Shown one piece after another: positions 12,401 through 23,172 of a stretch of 64,000 bases of DNA. The notes beneath the pieces were generated by a model that saw nothing but the letters and a program-made list of their open reading frames with translations, did not search any database and was not told the DNA's origin. The position numbers and the translations under genes were made by a program. This DNA is from Benincasa hispida (Eukaryota > Streptophyta > Magnoliopsida > Cucurbitales > Cucurbitaceae): NCBI RefSeq assembly GCF_009727055.1, contig NC_052350.1:32544022-32608021 (forward strand), written 5' to 3'. Numbering within the stretch: position 1 is the stretch's first letter; each line of letters begins with the position of its first letter.

Positions 12401-15400
12401 AGAAACCCTAGGGGTCTACACAATTACATAAACGCCCCTAGGTTAATAACCCTATTTTCAACAGTAATATTAGTGGTAAAAATCTACATAAGTTGAAACA
12501 ATTTATTGTTCTTATTATCGTTTTTCTTCAATCCTTTCTTGTATTGGATCTTTCCCCAACGTTAGATAATGTGAGGGTACTAATTAGGGGTATATGGATA
12601 AGATTACTATAATATTAGTATGCCATAGTAGTAACTCGCTAGAGGATGTTAGGGAGAGAGACCTTAGAAGGGTGTAGATCATTTTAGAGAGAGTTTCCAT
12701 TGTGGGACTTTGGGAGATAGAGATATCCCTCTCGAAAGGCTATTGGTATAATGTAACTTCTCTTGATATTACAATATATTACTAACAATTGGTACCCTAA
12801 CTATTGGTACCAGAACATGTTCCTAGGAAGATTGAAAGAAAAAATGGCGCAAGGAAAATTAGAAGAGAGGATGGACGACATCGAAAGAGACATTGTTGAG
12901 ATCAGAGGTATGTTGTAGTCCATGAATCAAAATATCGAGCGATCAACAATAGGAATTCGTGAGAACCAACGATCAACGGAAGAAACAAAGAAACCCTTTG
13001 TGGCGGCAAATTCGAAATTGCATCCTCATTTGTGGAAGGTTCACAAAAATTGGAAGGCACTAAGGGAGAAGGGAAAATTCAAAATGGAAAACTCCAAATC
13101 TGAGTCAATTGAAAGCTCCTCGCAAAAGCAAAAGATGGGGAAGGAAAGTGGTGAATCAAAATGGGAGGAGAATCGGTTGGAATCATGGAATTTGGTGGAA
13201 AAGATTAGATGGAACATTCATGGGGAAGATGAAGAAGTCGAGAAAGAAAGCAAAAAAAGAATGTAAACGGTCTCATGATCAAAAGAGTGACGAGCGAGGA
13301 GATGAAAAAGAATGAAAGAAAGAAGAAAAATAATATTGGCGAGAAGGAAAGGTGGCAGCAGACAAGGAAACAAAGGAGGAAGGACCTATTGGCGACCACC
13401 AGTGGCACAGGAAGCAAAAGGACAACAAAATCACATACCACCACAAAGACGGAGGACTGAGTGAAGGGTCGGTTGCTTCTAGATGTAGTAATTGGCAAGG
13501 GAACAACTCCCATGAATGGGTGTGCCAATAAAGATGAAGGGTTGCAAATCTGGGAGAATTCCTTATCGTAGAATGTGGATCTTCTTTTCGAACATCTAGA
13601 AAAATCCAAACAACTCAGCATTTGAAAGTTGGCCTACTTTGGTTGGATGTTAAGCGTTTTAGTTTGTTATTTTATTCTGGTGCTCAACCTCCAACAACTA
13701 TGGAAGTAGTGGTGGAAATGTTGTGCGGCTGAGTGAGACAACCAAATGATCGGAAGAACATTGTCAGACCGTGAACCACGGCGAACATGTAAACAGTGAT
13801 GAAAATGACCATCCATGAAGGAGTTGCATAAAAAAAGAGTGGCAATAAACGAAAAAGAAGAAAGAAAGAAAGTAATTAAAGAATTAGATTCAGGTTATTT
13901 CAAATACTAAATAAAAGCATAATAGTAAATGGAGGTTAAAGATAAAGAAAAGCATACCTTGCCACAACGAAATTCTTCCACAATTTCATTTTGTTTCTTC
14001 TTTGTTTGGGTTTGCAGCCCAGAGTTCGATCCAGCTATATATTTGGTCTTCCAGCAAGTGTGTTTTGGGAGCAATGAGCTCAGTAGAGTTTGAAGAGCCA
14101 CAGCAGTGACAATTCTTTCAACAAATACTATACATCTTATATCCTCGATCGACCTATCAAAAAATGCCATCTCACATCAATCAAGAAATCTATAATCAAA
14201 TCTTTCAATAAGAACACAAAAATGAATGCACCAAGGGAAAGCTGATAGATGGTGGCTTGAACAAAGTTGGTTCAGAACATTCAAAACATGACTGCCAGCA
14301 TCGATGACGATAGATCACCAAGGGTGGAGTGAAAGAAGTTGCCTCCTTTTGGTTCATTGTAGATTAAAAATTATATGGAATTATAGTACTATCTCTACTT
14401 TGCCAATCTTAATCAAAATTGAAATGATACACACACATATTACAATACTTGTTTGTTTGTTTTCTTTCTTCTTTTCTTCTTTTCTTTTTTCTTAATGAAA
14501 ATGATATTATATTAGAAAAAAATAAAAAGAGAAAAGGTAAGATTTCTGCCCGTTTCTGTAAAAATTCACTAGCTCTGCCCATGGAGCAGGGACAGTTATG
14601 TTTATAGCATTTAAATAAGTATAACATATATACATGTAAATGTAACATCAGTTTCACGAATAAGATTTATTCATGTCTCCAATTACCTGCAAAATTCCCA
14701 ATGCTACAGAGAAAATTGGAATCGGAACGGATACAGCAATTGAATTCATAAATTGAAAAGAAAGAAGTTTTCAACACAAAAAACAACAGTGATGAGGGAA
14801 GCAACCTTGCACAAACAGATACCTGTATTCAAGTAGGGATGCAATGAGACAAACAACTTTTGCAGTCATAAGACCTGCAGCCATATCAGCCTCAACATTA
14901 TCACCAATAGATCCATTGGGACATCCTGCAAGTAGATATTTTTATAATATTTTTTTGAAAAAAAAAAAGGAAGAGGTGAGGATAGGAAACACTCTAATAT
15001 GTGTACCAATTCATCATACACTGTGGAACACAAAGTACCTGATTTTAAAGGATTAGCAAGTAGCTTCAAGGCTTCATAACAGAAACTTTTCAATATTGCC
15101 TCACCAAAAATATCCAATGTTTCCAATTGAGAAAAATCATCTTCCATCCATGATAAAGACTCAGCAGCCTGTTCAGCAATGCAAGTCAAGTGATGCCAGA
15201 AATGCTACGCATCAAACCAAAACAATAGAAACACATACCTTCCAGGTTAACCAAAGGCCAAGTTCATCTAAGCAATACATCAAAGCCAAAAAAGCTTTTG
15301 ATATCCGTTTCCTAGTCGGTTCTACCTTGGAAGGATTGAGATCTGGATTCTCCAGTGAGTGTTCATGCTGCAAATCATACACAGTCATAAGCATCAAAAG

Positions 15401-18400
15401 TCCAACTGAGAACTATATCTACTGAATAAGAGATGGGCCTGCTTAAACATAATATTTTTACAGTAGAAAAAAGTTCTGTAAACTCAAAATTATGTTGGCA
15501 CGTTCTAAAGACAGTTTTTAATAATATTTATATGTTATCAATTATATTCTTGGTTATTTTCTAATGCTATCCAACAGAAAATATGAGAGAGTTTGCAACA
15601 TTGATAAAATGAATACATTATTCAATAAAAATAAAAAAAATAAAAAATCTTGGTGTTTCTTTTTAAAAAATGAATTACAATACTCAATATAAAAAACTCA
15701 AACTTCAAAATTATCTCCGACCACAGAACAGCTATTAGGCTTCATTTTCAAATAAAGCTATAAGAAAAACTAAGATTCTCATTGATCATCTTGAACAAAA
15801 GAAACTAAAATGGATGAAAGCTAAGAATGGAGTGGAGAATGAAAGAAGGAAGAGGAGAAAGGAGAATTTTTCTTTTAAGTAGAAATGGAATACTATCTTA
15901 CAATTTAAGTTAAATTAAATTTTGAAAACACCGATAAAAAGAGTATTTTTGAACAATTTTCTGTAACGAAGCTAAGAATAACTAGTAATCATACTAAAAA
16001 ATAGTTTCTCACAAACAGCATCAAAATTATTATCTAAATAACACTGCATCTGAATTTTGATGATATTGATTCAGTTACACTTTCTATTTAGTAGTTCCCA
16101 AAAGACAGCACAATATAGACAACTTCGAATGAAAGTACACATTTCTTCTATCCATTATAGAGCAACATTTTTATTGAATCACATACCACAAATATAATAC
16201 TAGTTTGATTGATCAACTTTAATTGTACAAATAAAATTATGCACATGAAATATACACCTTTAATTTCAAAACCTTCAATTCCTCTGCTAATTGCTCATAT
16301 AACGCATATGGAATGTCCTTGTGAATATAGAATTTGAACTTCGGAGTAGACATAGGCACAAAATTAGCCACCTCAGATTCACTAGAACAAGTATACACCT
16401 TCAAAATAAAAGAGATGATCTTACTACTCAATAAGAAAATAATTAAAGAAAAAGAAGAGGGGAAGGAGGAAACAATTCACAAGCACTTAGAAAGACCAAC
16501 TCTTTGAAAAAAGTACAACGCATGCTAAAATGACAAGGATGGAGAGAAATCCCCCAAAACTGTAACAAAAATGAAATAAACTTCTTATGAAATTATTAAA
16601 AAAATAATCAACATGGGGAAATTACAACAATTTGCAAATACATAAGTAATTTCTAGCAATACTTATTTTTATGTAACTATTATTCTCTTTTGGTTGATAC
16701 CAATTAGAGCAGCGTTTCTAAGCTACCTTAATTTAGAAGCAATCTCTGGCTCCCATTTCCACCTTTTCTTTTCTACTTTTTTTACTATCAATGCAACGTC
16801 CTATGTCTTAAACCAAAATAGATTTTAGAAGAATGACAAATAACTCCCAAAAAGATATGATCTGAAAGTTCAATTATTTTTTATTATTTTTTATTTTTTT
16901 ATATCCGTGGTGTCCGGGCCAGCTTACGGGCACCTCGACTAATCTCATAGGACAACTCCACTTGACCCTGCAACATTTGGATGCTAAGAACATAAGATAT
17001 TAAATTATATTTTCAACCAAACTCCTATTATCAATTCCTAGCAGACTCTTGTCGTTGAGTAGTAGAAACAAAATATGACAAAGTTTGGGGCACAATCGTC
17101 CTCTGGAATCTGCACAAGAGGTGCCCCTAAAAAGAACACAACCTCTGTGAAGTGAGGCACATAAGATGTAAGAATAATAGTATATTAAATGTTTGGGTAT
17201 AAAGGTTAATGCATGCTAATAAGAGTATGATATGTTATTAAACTGCACATATATTTTGAAGCATGTCTTTCACATCACGAAATCCCCAATTGAGCCATCA
17301 ATGGTAAATTACCAAAAATGTTCGGTAAACTAATGCAACACTTTAGTACTGACCTTTGAATTCATCAAGGACTCAAGTTCTCGTATATATTGCCAATAAT
17401 TCGACTTTGAATTGCCACCTAACAATGCCCCACCACCCCCAATAAAAACCAGGAAAAGGAAAAGCATATTAAGAAACAACTTTTATTTATCACAACCTCA
17501 GAACCCCAAAGAAAAAAAGGAAATAGTAATGGATAATTTGTAAGGAAAAACAAAAAAAATGAGCTTGAAATACCCTTTGACTTTATAGGAGAAGCAGTCA
17601 TTCCAAATATTCTGGGAAGATCAGATTTACCAAGAGATAACTGCCGGTGATAGAACTCCTGAAAAGTGCATACACTTGCAATTAAATATATATAGATAGA
17701 TAAATATATATATAGAGAGAGAGAGAGAGAATTGTGTAAACTATCTAACTAATATTTTAAAAAACTTTTAAGGCTTACACCTTGAGACCCCTCTTAAGGA
17801 GAGACTCAAATTATTAACCTTCATTCATGCTTACGCCTTCTCTGAATCAGTTGACACTAACTTGACATATAGATGAGGCTTCCACCTCTCATTTGATCAT
17901 AAGAGGCTTACTTGTCTTACAGATGAGGTTTACACCTCCATGAGATCACTAAGGTTTGGGGTATTTATGTCTCAGCCAATTCTCAAAATATATGGAAGTT
18001 TATGCATGTAATGCCAGTAAATAACGAGTTGCGGAAAAGGAAACTGTTACTAATTTTAAAAGACTTGTTAGAATCATTACATACCTTGTCCTAATTTTAA
18101 AAGACTTGTTAGAATCATTGCGGAAAAGTGATAATTGATAGATGTCAATTTTTTCTGTACTTTGGGTAATCATTAAGTATAGCAGAACCTAATTACTAAT
18201 TTTTACGAATTTTATTAATGCATTTTCAAAAAAGTTGAGGCTCACACCTCGTCCTATCTCAGAATTCCTCAAAGCTTACTCTTCCTTTGCTCCTTCAATA
18301 AAAAAGGTTTCATGGTACCCTTGGGCCTGGCAAAATGTTGAGTTTAACCAACAATCGGATTTGGATAGTTCAGTTAGTAAAAGATATCATTGCATTTGTT

Positions 18401-21074
18401 GGGAGATATGACTGTGAGAGACATAAATGTAAGAATATTTTTTATGTTTGGTTTAAAGTTGAATTATGTAATTATTATTGATCTAAAGCATGAACTTTCT
18501 CAACATATTTTCTTTGTTTCATATTCTAGAGGGGATATTTTTTGTAAATTTATTTCAATAAGAGGGAATTCCTTATCCTCTATATCTTTATATTTATATA
18601 TTAACAAAATCTGCATTCTCTTCTGAACTATTACAACATACAAGGATATGATTTATGTCAAAATCCATAATGCTGGTGCATATTATAATTCCTCTAAATT
18701 CTATAATCGGTTAAACTAACATACATATCTATAAAATTGGCATGTTATCTTTCTGGTTGCCTAAGAAGCACAAACACTTTAGTTTAGCTAAAGTATCTAT
18801 GACTGACACATGAGGGACACTTGGACACTCCAACACTTGTTGACACATATTCAACACTTGTTAGTACAATGACTGTGTTAAACACTCGTGGTACAAAGTC
18901 AATATAGGTCCGACATTTATTAGACATAAATCAAAAACTCGACTTCGAATAAATTTAGAGAGCAAAATACATCAAACTCATCGTTTAAGAATATACACGC
19001 ATAATCTTACTAACTTTGAATTTCCCTATCGTACAAAAAAAAAATTGTATATTTTTAAAAATGTGCATTTTAGTAGACATGTCATTGCCATGTCTGTGTT
19101 CAAGATTATTGAAAAATGGTGTGTCAATGTGTCCACATCATGTCGTATATGTGTCTCGTTCTCGTATCCATATAGGTGCTTCTTAGCAGGTGGCTAAAAG
19201 ATTAAACTCTAAACAAATATGCGTAAAAAGGTGAAGAAGTTTGTGGTTGAAGATAGGAAAGAGAAAGTACAATGAGAAAATATTTCCAATAATAAAAAAA
19301 CCTATATCTATTTTATCCAAGTATCCTCAAAATTAGACAGTATGATAAAAATTACCGTCATAATACACGCATAGGGGTGTTTGCCTCTGGCATGATGGCA
19401 TTCATCTACTATTAAGACCTTTATCATGCTTAGATGAAAGAAGCTATGCCTCAAGCCACTTAGCAAAATTGCAGGAGTCATCACAAGGACCTAATATGTT
19501 GAAAATATATCAGAAAAAAAAATGTTAGCAGTAGCATGAAAAGAGTAGACAAGAATTTAGAAGGCATGTTATATAAATGGAAGATGACATTAACATGAAA
19601 TAGCCATTAAGCGAGCAGTCTATAGTATTGTATTAGACATTTCAGTAGAAGGAAAAAAATAATTTAAAAAAATGGAGTATATGTCAACAACTAATGAATG
19701 AACAGTTAATATTAAAAATAAAATGGGCAATGTCCACATGAAAAGATACACATTACCTCATATTTTTCAATTTCTCGCTTCCAAATAGCACCATCCCAAA
19801 AGTCTATCCCCATATCTCCATAATACAAACCAACACTCAAGTCCGTATGCAACTTCAGAGCTTCAGCTTGCTAAAATTAGAAGAATGGACGAAACTGTGA
19901 GTGGTGGCAAAATGAACCTCCAAACTAAAACATTAATCAAAATGTTTGCTTAGTGTTTCCCATAATCCTTCCGGGAATCTCTACCTTTTTGTTGAAAAAT
20001 GAATAATCATGTCCAAAATTAGTATCTCTAATTAACATCAAGAACCAGCAGATTATTAACATCTAATTCACAATAAAAAGACATTTCCTTCATTCTTTCG
20101 ATGAACTTGAGAAACCTCCCTAATCCAACAGGAAGAATTTGATTTTAAATTTCACCAGGCCAAATGGTCCTATATCCATAGATAATTATTACAAATTTGC
20201 TTATATTAGAAATAGAATCTGAACATAGAAAAAACTGCATCTGTGAAGAAGAGAGTCCAAAATACTCTAGACCGCCTTTTATTCAGTTGCAGTTGGACTA
20301 CGGAAATCTGGACTGCTAGAGCTTCCATTGCAATGGGTTCAATTTCACTGATGTTTCCTGAAGATGTAACTACGTCACTCTAGATCCACAGAACCCTAAC
20401 AGGCTCCATTTGGTTGGAGAGAAATAACAGTAGTATTTTGTGTGATAAGTATAGATATCTTAGTCACTTTTTGGTCTTGAACAAGCACATCCACTTATTG
20501 GACTGTGCTTAATAATTTCCCATGTAACTACTCCATATATTATGTAACCCAAAATAAGGATGATTTGTTTAGTTCCCCACAGTTGACCGTGCCATTTGTG
20601 ATCACTTTGATTATTAATGAAAGTTATTGTTTATGTTTCTCCCATGTAGAAAATAGGGAGAGAGAGAATCTGTGCATACTTGAGTGACCAAAACAACTTG
20701 TGGAACTAAGAAAACAGCAATGAAGTGTGAAGGTTTGCGTAGTTGATGAGCAAAGCTGCGCAAAAGCATGATGGCAATCAAAGTCTTTCCAGAGCCAGTT
20801 TCTAAAAACACTATCGTGTTCTGTTTAAGTGCTTTTTCCAATCCTTCCAACTGATAACTGCAATAATCACCCATCATAAGATACAAGGAACAATGCTAAC
20901 TTCAACAATCCAACAAACAAAAAGGAAGAAGCCTTCGAAAGCTTCTAATAAGATAAAGGAAAAGTTAAGCATAATGGAGCCAAAAAGAAAACATTGCACA
21001 CAACAAAACCTTCTGACAAATGGCAGAGGATCAGCCACTAGCTCTCCGTTCTCGATTTCCATATTCGACGCCAT
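3403..21074 (-). CDS. DCL2: Dicer-like 2 endoribonuclease, N-terminal 873 codons in 16 exons; gene continues past or is cut at the left
   Basis: DCL2 processes long dsRNA into 22-nt siRNAs in antiviral and transposon defence. The exons, by coordinate, are 21010-21074, 20680-20857, 19757-19870, 19356-19490, 17574-17658, 17354-17418, 16258-16398, 15239-15367, 15039-15168, 14823-14925, 13958-14153, 5085-5245, 4671-4886, 4326-4540, 3921-4192 and 3403-3818. Every junction is GT-AG and all phases agree, with no stop. Start [12 protein letters not shown] precedes the DCL2-type [15 protein letters not shown] stretch. Visible motifs: Walker [10 protein letters not shown] (K46), DECH at 148-151, GMTAS at 183-187, helicase motif [10 protein letters not shown] at 483-490. 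The Dicer-dimerisation region spans about 553-650 and PAZ about 750-873 ([11 protein letters not shown]). The last exon ends in phase 2 at a GTAAGT donor. Both RNase III domains and the dsRBD (about 500 residues) are absent from the window. DCL2 is preferred over DCL1/3/4 by sequence recall; no search was run. Confidence 0.93.
5458..5545 (+). repeat. tRNA-derived SINE-like fragment
   Basis: An A-box-like stretch (TAGCTCAATGAGCA, about 5465-5478) is followed 20 bp later by a B-box-like stretch (GGTTCGATCCC, 5497-5507), with an A-rich tail to 5545. The spacing and sequence fit the RNA polymerase III promoter of a tRNA-related SINE. It does not fold into an intact tRNA. Confidence 0.5.
5690..6130. 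repeat. dispersed noncoding repeat
   Basis: The stretch contains phrases common in plant intergenic repeats (AGTTCCTAAACTTTGAGG, GTGTTAAATCACTCAATG) and repeats itself: similar blocks around 5875 and 6060 also match 3215-3275. No coding potential or clear termini are seen. Confidence 0.45.
6161..6475. repeat. imperfect tandem duplication, ~196-bp period
   Basis: Blocks starting GATATAATATTAAA at 6161 and 6357 both continue with a CATAACCCAC block and GGGTTGATTGGT. The two copies differ by many substitutions, so the duplication is old. Confidence 0.55.
6520..6765. repeat. imperfect tandem duplication, ~130-bp period
   Basis: Two copies carry CATTATTTTGGCAAGG (about 6521 and 6650), then an AGAGGG / AGGGCTT block and TTCTCATGAAGG. 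The function is unknown; it is probably a remnant of a repeat. Confidence 0.55.
7022..7233 (-). repeat. copia 3' LTR
   Basis: 212 bp, TG...CA ends (plus strand TGTTAAAAATAAAAG to CCTATTTTCAACA). It pairs with 12257-12463; two insertions of 3 bp and 2 bp relative to that copy. Confidence 0.95.
7234..7249 (-). other. polypurine tract
   Basis: The minus strand reads CCAACTTGAGGGGGAA immediately before the 3' LTR, the expected plus-strand priming site. Confidence 0.85.
7241..10439 (-). pseudogene. copia pol pseudogene (protease-integrase-RT-RNase H)
   Basis: In coding order: protease DLGATDHLT near 10437 (canonical D-S-G reads D-L-G); a pre-integrase region with H and C residues; integrase HSDIWGP near 9850 with a frameshift around 9700; the integrase C-terminal part 8935-9555; linker 8485-8712; RT 7844-8482 with [12 protein letters not shown] and [12 protein letters not shown] stop at about 7841-7843 splits RT from 7241-7810. 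RNase H there jumps from [11 protein letters not shown] straight to [11 protein letters not shown]. The sister copy at 1-2597 has about 65 more residues at this point, including the DNKAA box, so this is an in-frame internal deletion. Confidence 0.9.
10586..12200 (-). pseudogene. copia gag pseudogene
   Basis: The N-terminal part (about 11757-12200) is rich in repeated [12 protein letters not shown]-type phrases. After a frame change comes a typical copia gag core at 11237-11743 ([20 protein letters not shown]). The gag C-terminus at 10586-10945 ([17 protein letters not shown]) leads into a zinc-knuckle start CEHCKKL, disrupted by a frameshift. The segment 10946-11236 is also out of frame. Gag would form the cytoplasmic virus-like particle; this copy cannot. 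Confidence 0.85.
12245..12256 (-). other. primer binding site, tRNA-Met type
   Basis: The minus strand reads TGGTATTAGAGC directly after the 5' LTR. This differs by one base from TGGTATCAGAGC, the complement of the initiator tRNA-Met 3' end. Confidence 0.9.
12257..12463 (-). repeat. copia 5' LTR
   Basis: 207 bp with TG...CA ends, pairing with 7022-7233 and followed by the GTAAT target duplication. Confidence 0.95.
12570..13270 (+). mobile_element. small Ty3/gypsy-like fragment: LTR, primer site and gag start
   Basis: 12570-12787 begins TGTGAGGGTACTAATTAGG and ends ATTACTAACA, a plausible 218-bp LTR. A primer-site-like ATTGGTACC stretch follows twice. From about 12844 comes an open stretch starting [20 protein letters not shown], broken by a TAG at about 12916, like the coiled-coil gag N-terminus of plant gypsy elements. 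It then decays into Lys/Glu/Ser-rich low-complexity frames by about 13270. No pol follows. It is plus strand, opposite to DCL2. The family is judged from pattern only. Confidence 0.6.
13271..13957. other. noncoding end of DCL2 intron 11 (donor side)
   Basis: A/G-rich DNA with frames on both strands that look compositional (Lys/Arg-rich on plus, Ser/Phe-rich on minus). Nothing recognisable precedes the exon 11 donor at 13957. Confidence 0.5.
16899..16975 (+). repeat. dispersed SINE-like phrase
   Basis: TATATCCGTGGTGTCCGGGCCAGCTTACGGGCACCTCGACTAATCT-type sequence. I recognise this kind of phrase as a common plant dispersed repeat, often associated with Au-type SINEs. It stands alone in intron 6 of DCL2, GC-richer than its surroundings. 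Confidence 0.45.
17683..17731 (+). repeat. AT/GATA/GA microsatellite
   Basis: ATATATATAGATAGATAAATATATATATAG-like sequence, then (GA)n to 17731, near the acceptor of DCL2 intron 4. Confidence 0.8.
18761..19186. mobile_element. MITE-like repeat with terminal inverted repeats
   Basis: Ends CTAAGAAGCAC (18761) and GTGCTTCTTAG (19186) are inverted copies. The inside is noncoding, with repeated GACACTTG/ACACTTGTT phrases. Flanks GGTTGC and CAGGTGGC are similar but not a clean duplication. It lies inside DCL2 intron 4. Confidence 0.6.
20280..20660 (+). repeat. possible LINE 3' remnant (reverse-transcriptase zinc-binding region)
   Basis: A decayed plus-strand reading with WLERNN near 20410, then short conserved-looking pieces (RYLSHF, DHFDY near 20600), resembles the C-terminal zinc-binding region of plant LINE ORF2. 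Several stops interrupt it. It lies in DCL2 intron 2, antisense. Confidence 0.4.
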
Positions 21075-21095
21075 CCCCTGTTGTTAACTGCACAT

Positions 21096-21372
21096 CTGTA
21101 AACACATTGTTTATCGCTTAGAAGAACCAAAAACAATGCACAATGCACAATGCCGATGAAAACTGAAAACCCCACTGACCCAGAAACAGATTCGAACTGA
21201 AAACGAAGAACCAAAGAGCATTAAACAGAAACAGAAGGGAAATATCAGAGAGAATAAGAGCCAAAGAAATTCAAATGGGTATTCGAGTAGAGTTCAGGGA
21301 ATGAAATTAGTGAAAAGGTCGACAGAAAATCAAAAAGTTAAAACAAATAACCAATGAGAGATGGGAACTTAC
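21096..21372 (-). other. probable 5'-UTR intron of DCL2
   Basis: On the minus strand a good donor (TCT then GTAAGTTCCC) lies at 21372 and a pyrimidine-poor acceptor TTTACAG at 21096, leaving about 21 nt of leader before the ATG at 21074. A second possible acceptor (GCAG) lies a few bases closer to the ATG. This is inferred from splice signals only. Confidence 0.5.
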
Positions 21373-21538
21373 AGAGGAGGAATTGAAGGAAACTTCGAGG
21401 AAACAATCAAAGGAAAGCAAAAAGGCGCAGTGGGTTCGTCTTTTTCCAAATAACAGGTCCCAATGGTTGAGTTGAGGCCAAAAGTGAAGGCCTCAACAGT
21501 TATTGCTTACCTACAACACTACTTAATACTTTATTCGT

Positions 21539-21547
21539 TATTTATAG
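21539..21547 (-). promoter_or_regulatory. possible TATA box of DCL2
   Basis: The minus strand reads CTATAAATAA here, about 165 bp upstream of the proposed 5'-UTR donor. The surrounding DNA is very AT-rich, so the match could be chance. Confidence 0.3.
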
Positions 21548-22075
21548 ATAACGCATTAAGTATTTATTATTTTTTATCTATAATATATATATCTAAATAT
21601 ATATCTATAGAATCTTTTTGGACAATATTATCCTTCACTTTTTACTTAATACCTACTTAATCCTCCTTTTAATATTCATATAAAATATGAATTCAAAAAA
21701 CTCATTATTAATCTCTCACTCCAATTTAGAAATGTTATTTTAATTGTTATTTTCAAGTATTAAATAAATTAATGTAGGGGTTATTTTCAAATATAGTAAA
21801 ATAAATTTTAAAATATTTTTTTAATATGGCAAAATATCATGGTCTATATTTTACTATATTTGAAAATATTTTCAGTAATTTTGTCATTTAAAATAATTTT
21901 CTTAATATATTGTTTTGCTTAATTTCTCAAATGTATGTATGAAATTTGTTATTGAAAATTTTTTTTTTTTTTTTTTAAAAAAAAAAAACTTAAAAAAAGT
22001 AAGAAAGATAATATATGAAAGAATTTTGTTATAAATGTCAAATCTAATATATTATTTTAACCATTTTTTTGTATA
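21548..22075. other. AT-rich DNA between the DCL2 upstream region and the viral insert
   Basis: Very AT-rich, with a T-run/A-run hairpin around 21959-21990. No gene is visible. Confidence 0.6.
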
Positions 22076-22468
22076 TTCAATCGGTCGATCTTTAATCTTT
22101 GTAAGACTTGAATGTACCCATCACATTTTGTGATAATTTGTATTCTGCCATCAAGGTTAACCACGCCTTCTTTCGGATAGAATACAAATTAATCACTAAA
22201 TATGATATACCTTTTAGCCTTTCAAGGATAAAAGAGACTTCTGATTCAAAATTCTTGGAATGTTAGTTTAAGATCATGACTAAAAGTCATACCTTTGAAG
22301 AAAATCTTAACTTTCATGCTTCATTTCCCCCAAGACTCTAGAGAGAGAGACTACTCCCTAGAGAGAAAAATTGATGAAAAGCTTAGCTTGAAGGCTCTGA
22401 TACTATTTTGGGTCAAGATCGAGTGCTACCTATAGAATTGTTATTAGGCCTCCGCCTACTAGCAATTC
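22076..22468 (-). repeat. pararetrovirus terminal direct repeat, left copy
   Basis: Near-identical to 29740-30128 (shared TCAAGGTTAACCACGCC, TTCGGATAGAATACAAATT, TCTGATAC blocks). Its primer-site sequence at 22393-22405 differs by one base from that of the right copy. Confidence 0.9.
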
Positions 22469-22665
22469 CGATAAAATTTTGACACGCGTCCCAACAAATA
22501 GAGATTACATAATTGAAATTTTTCAAAGGTGGCTGATAGGACAGGACCCTTGTCTGGCATTTTATTCTTTTGGAATCTTTCTTTTTTAAAAAAGATAAGA
22601 CTACGATAAGATTTGTCGGTGGGACAGGACCCCACTTGACCTTATGTCATCATAATGGGAAAAGT

Positions 22666-22709
22666 AATAATAAAGCAATAAAGCACAAAACAATAATAAA
22701 GCAATAAAG
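22666..22709. repeat. 26-bp-period direct repeat in the viral intergenic region
   Basis: AATAATAAAGCAATAAAG occurs at 22666-22683 and 22692-22709. It lies beyond the 3' end of viral ORF2, where caulimovirid promoters and regulatory repeats sit. Confidence 0.6.
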
Positions 22710-23172
22710 GTAAATAGATGGGATATGTCTGCATTATCTTCAAGCACGCTTGATAAAATCTTCAATTGATAGCTATTGATGATGTCACCTAGTTTCTCCT
22801 TAATGGCCTTGATTAGAACGACTATTGAATATATCTACCGTATCAACTTTTTTTAGACTACGATCCATGGTCTTATTCTTTCAACTGCCCCGCCTATTTT
22901 AATTGCCCAACTAATCCTTATGAGTTAATGGGATATGTCATTTTTCTCACAGTGATCTGTCCGAGCTTTCCAATCTTCAGCTAACCACTATGGTCGGTGG
23001 GTGGTTAATCCACTTCAAAAACATATTATCTCCATCATCTTTGCCTCAAATGTAGATTCTTTTGAATGGTGATAATAGTTGCAGACTGATTACACACCTT
23101 TTGTACAAAAGTGATTTAAATAATTTACATAATTTTAAATTTAAATAAACATTTGAGTCACTATTTCTTAGA

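Larger units (their letters stand above)
7022..12463 (-). mobile_element. full-length Ty1/copia retrotransposon in DCL2 intron 11
   Basis: A 5,442-bp element with two LTRs, tRNA-Met-type primer site, gag, protease, integrase, RT, partial RNase H and polypurine tract. It is flanked by a perfect 5-bp duplication, GTAAT at 7017-7021 and 12464-12468. By eye the LTRs differ at 12 sites plus two small indels over about 207 bp (roughly 6%). At the often-used rate of 1.3e-8 substitutions per site per year this suggests an insertion about 2 million years ago. Its sense strand is that of DCL2, so its signals lie in sense within the DCL2 pre-mRNA. Frameshifts and an RNase H deletion make it non-autonomous. 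Confidence 0.95.
5246..13957 (-). other. DCL2 intron 11, enlarged by retroelements
   Basis: The donor follows exon 11 (CGTTGTGGCAAG, then GTATGC) and the acceptor precedes exon 12 (TTCTCAG, then GTCAACATC). The intron is 8,712 bp, while the other 14 internal introns are 70-1,697 bp. It holds a SINE-like piece, dispersed repeats, a full-length copia element (7022-12463) and a gypsy LTR/gag fragment. Removing the copia element and one copy of its duplication leaves about 3.3 kb. Confidence 0.9.

Noticed and set aside
13205..13621. 138-codon minus-strand frame rich in Phe, Ser and Leu
   Set aside because: It is the complement of a purine-rich tract in DCL2 intron 11 with no domain, and lies within a spliced intron.
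20614..20886. Separate small helicase gene starting MYLMMGDY
   Set aside because: It is DCL2 exon 2; the apparent start is intron sequence before a good AG acceptor.
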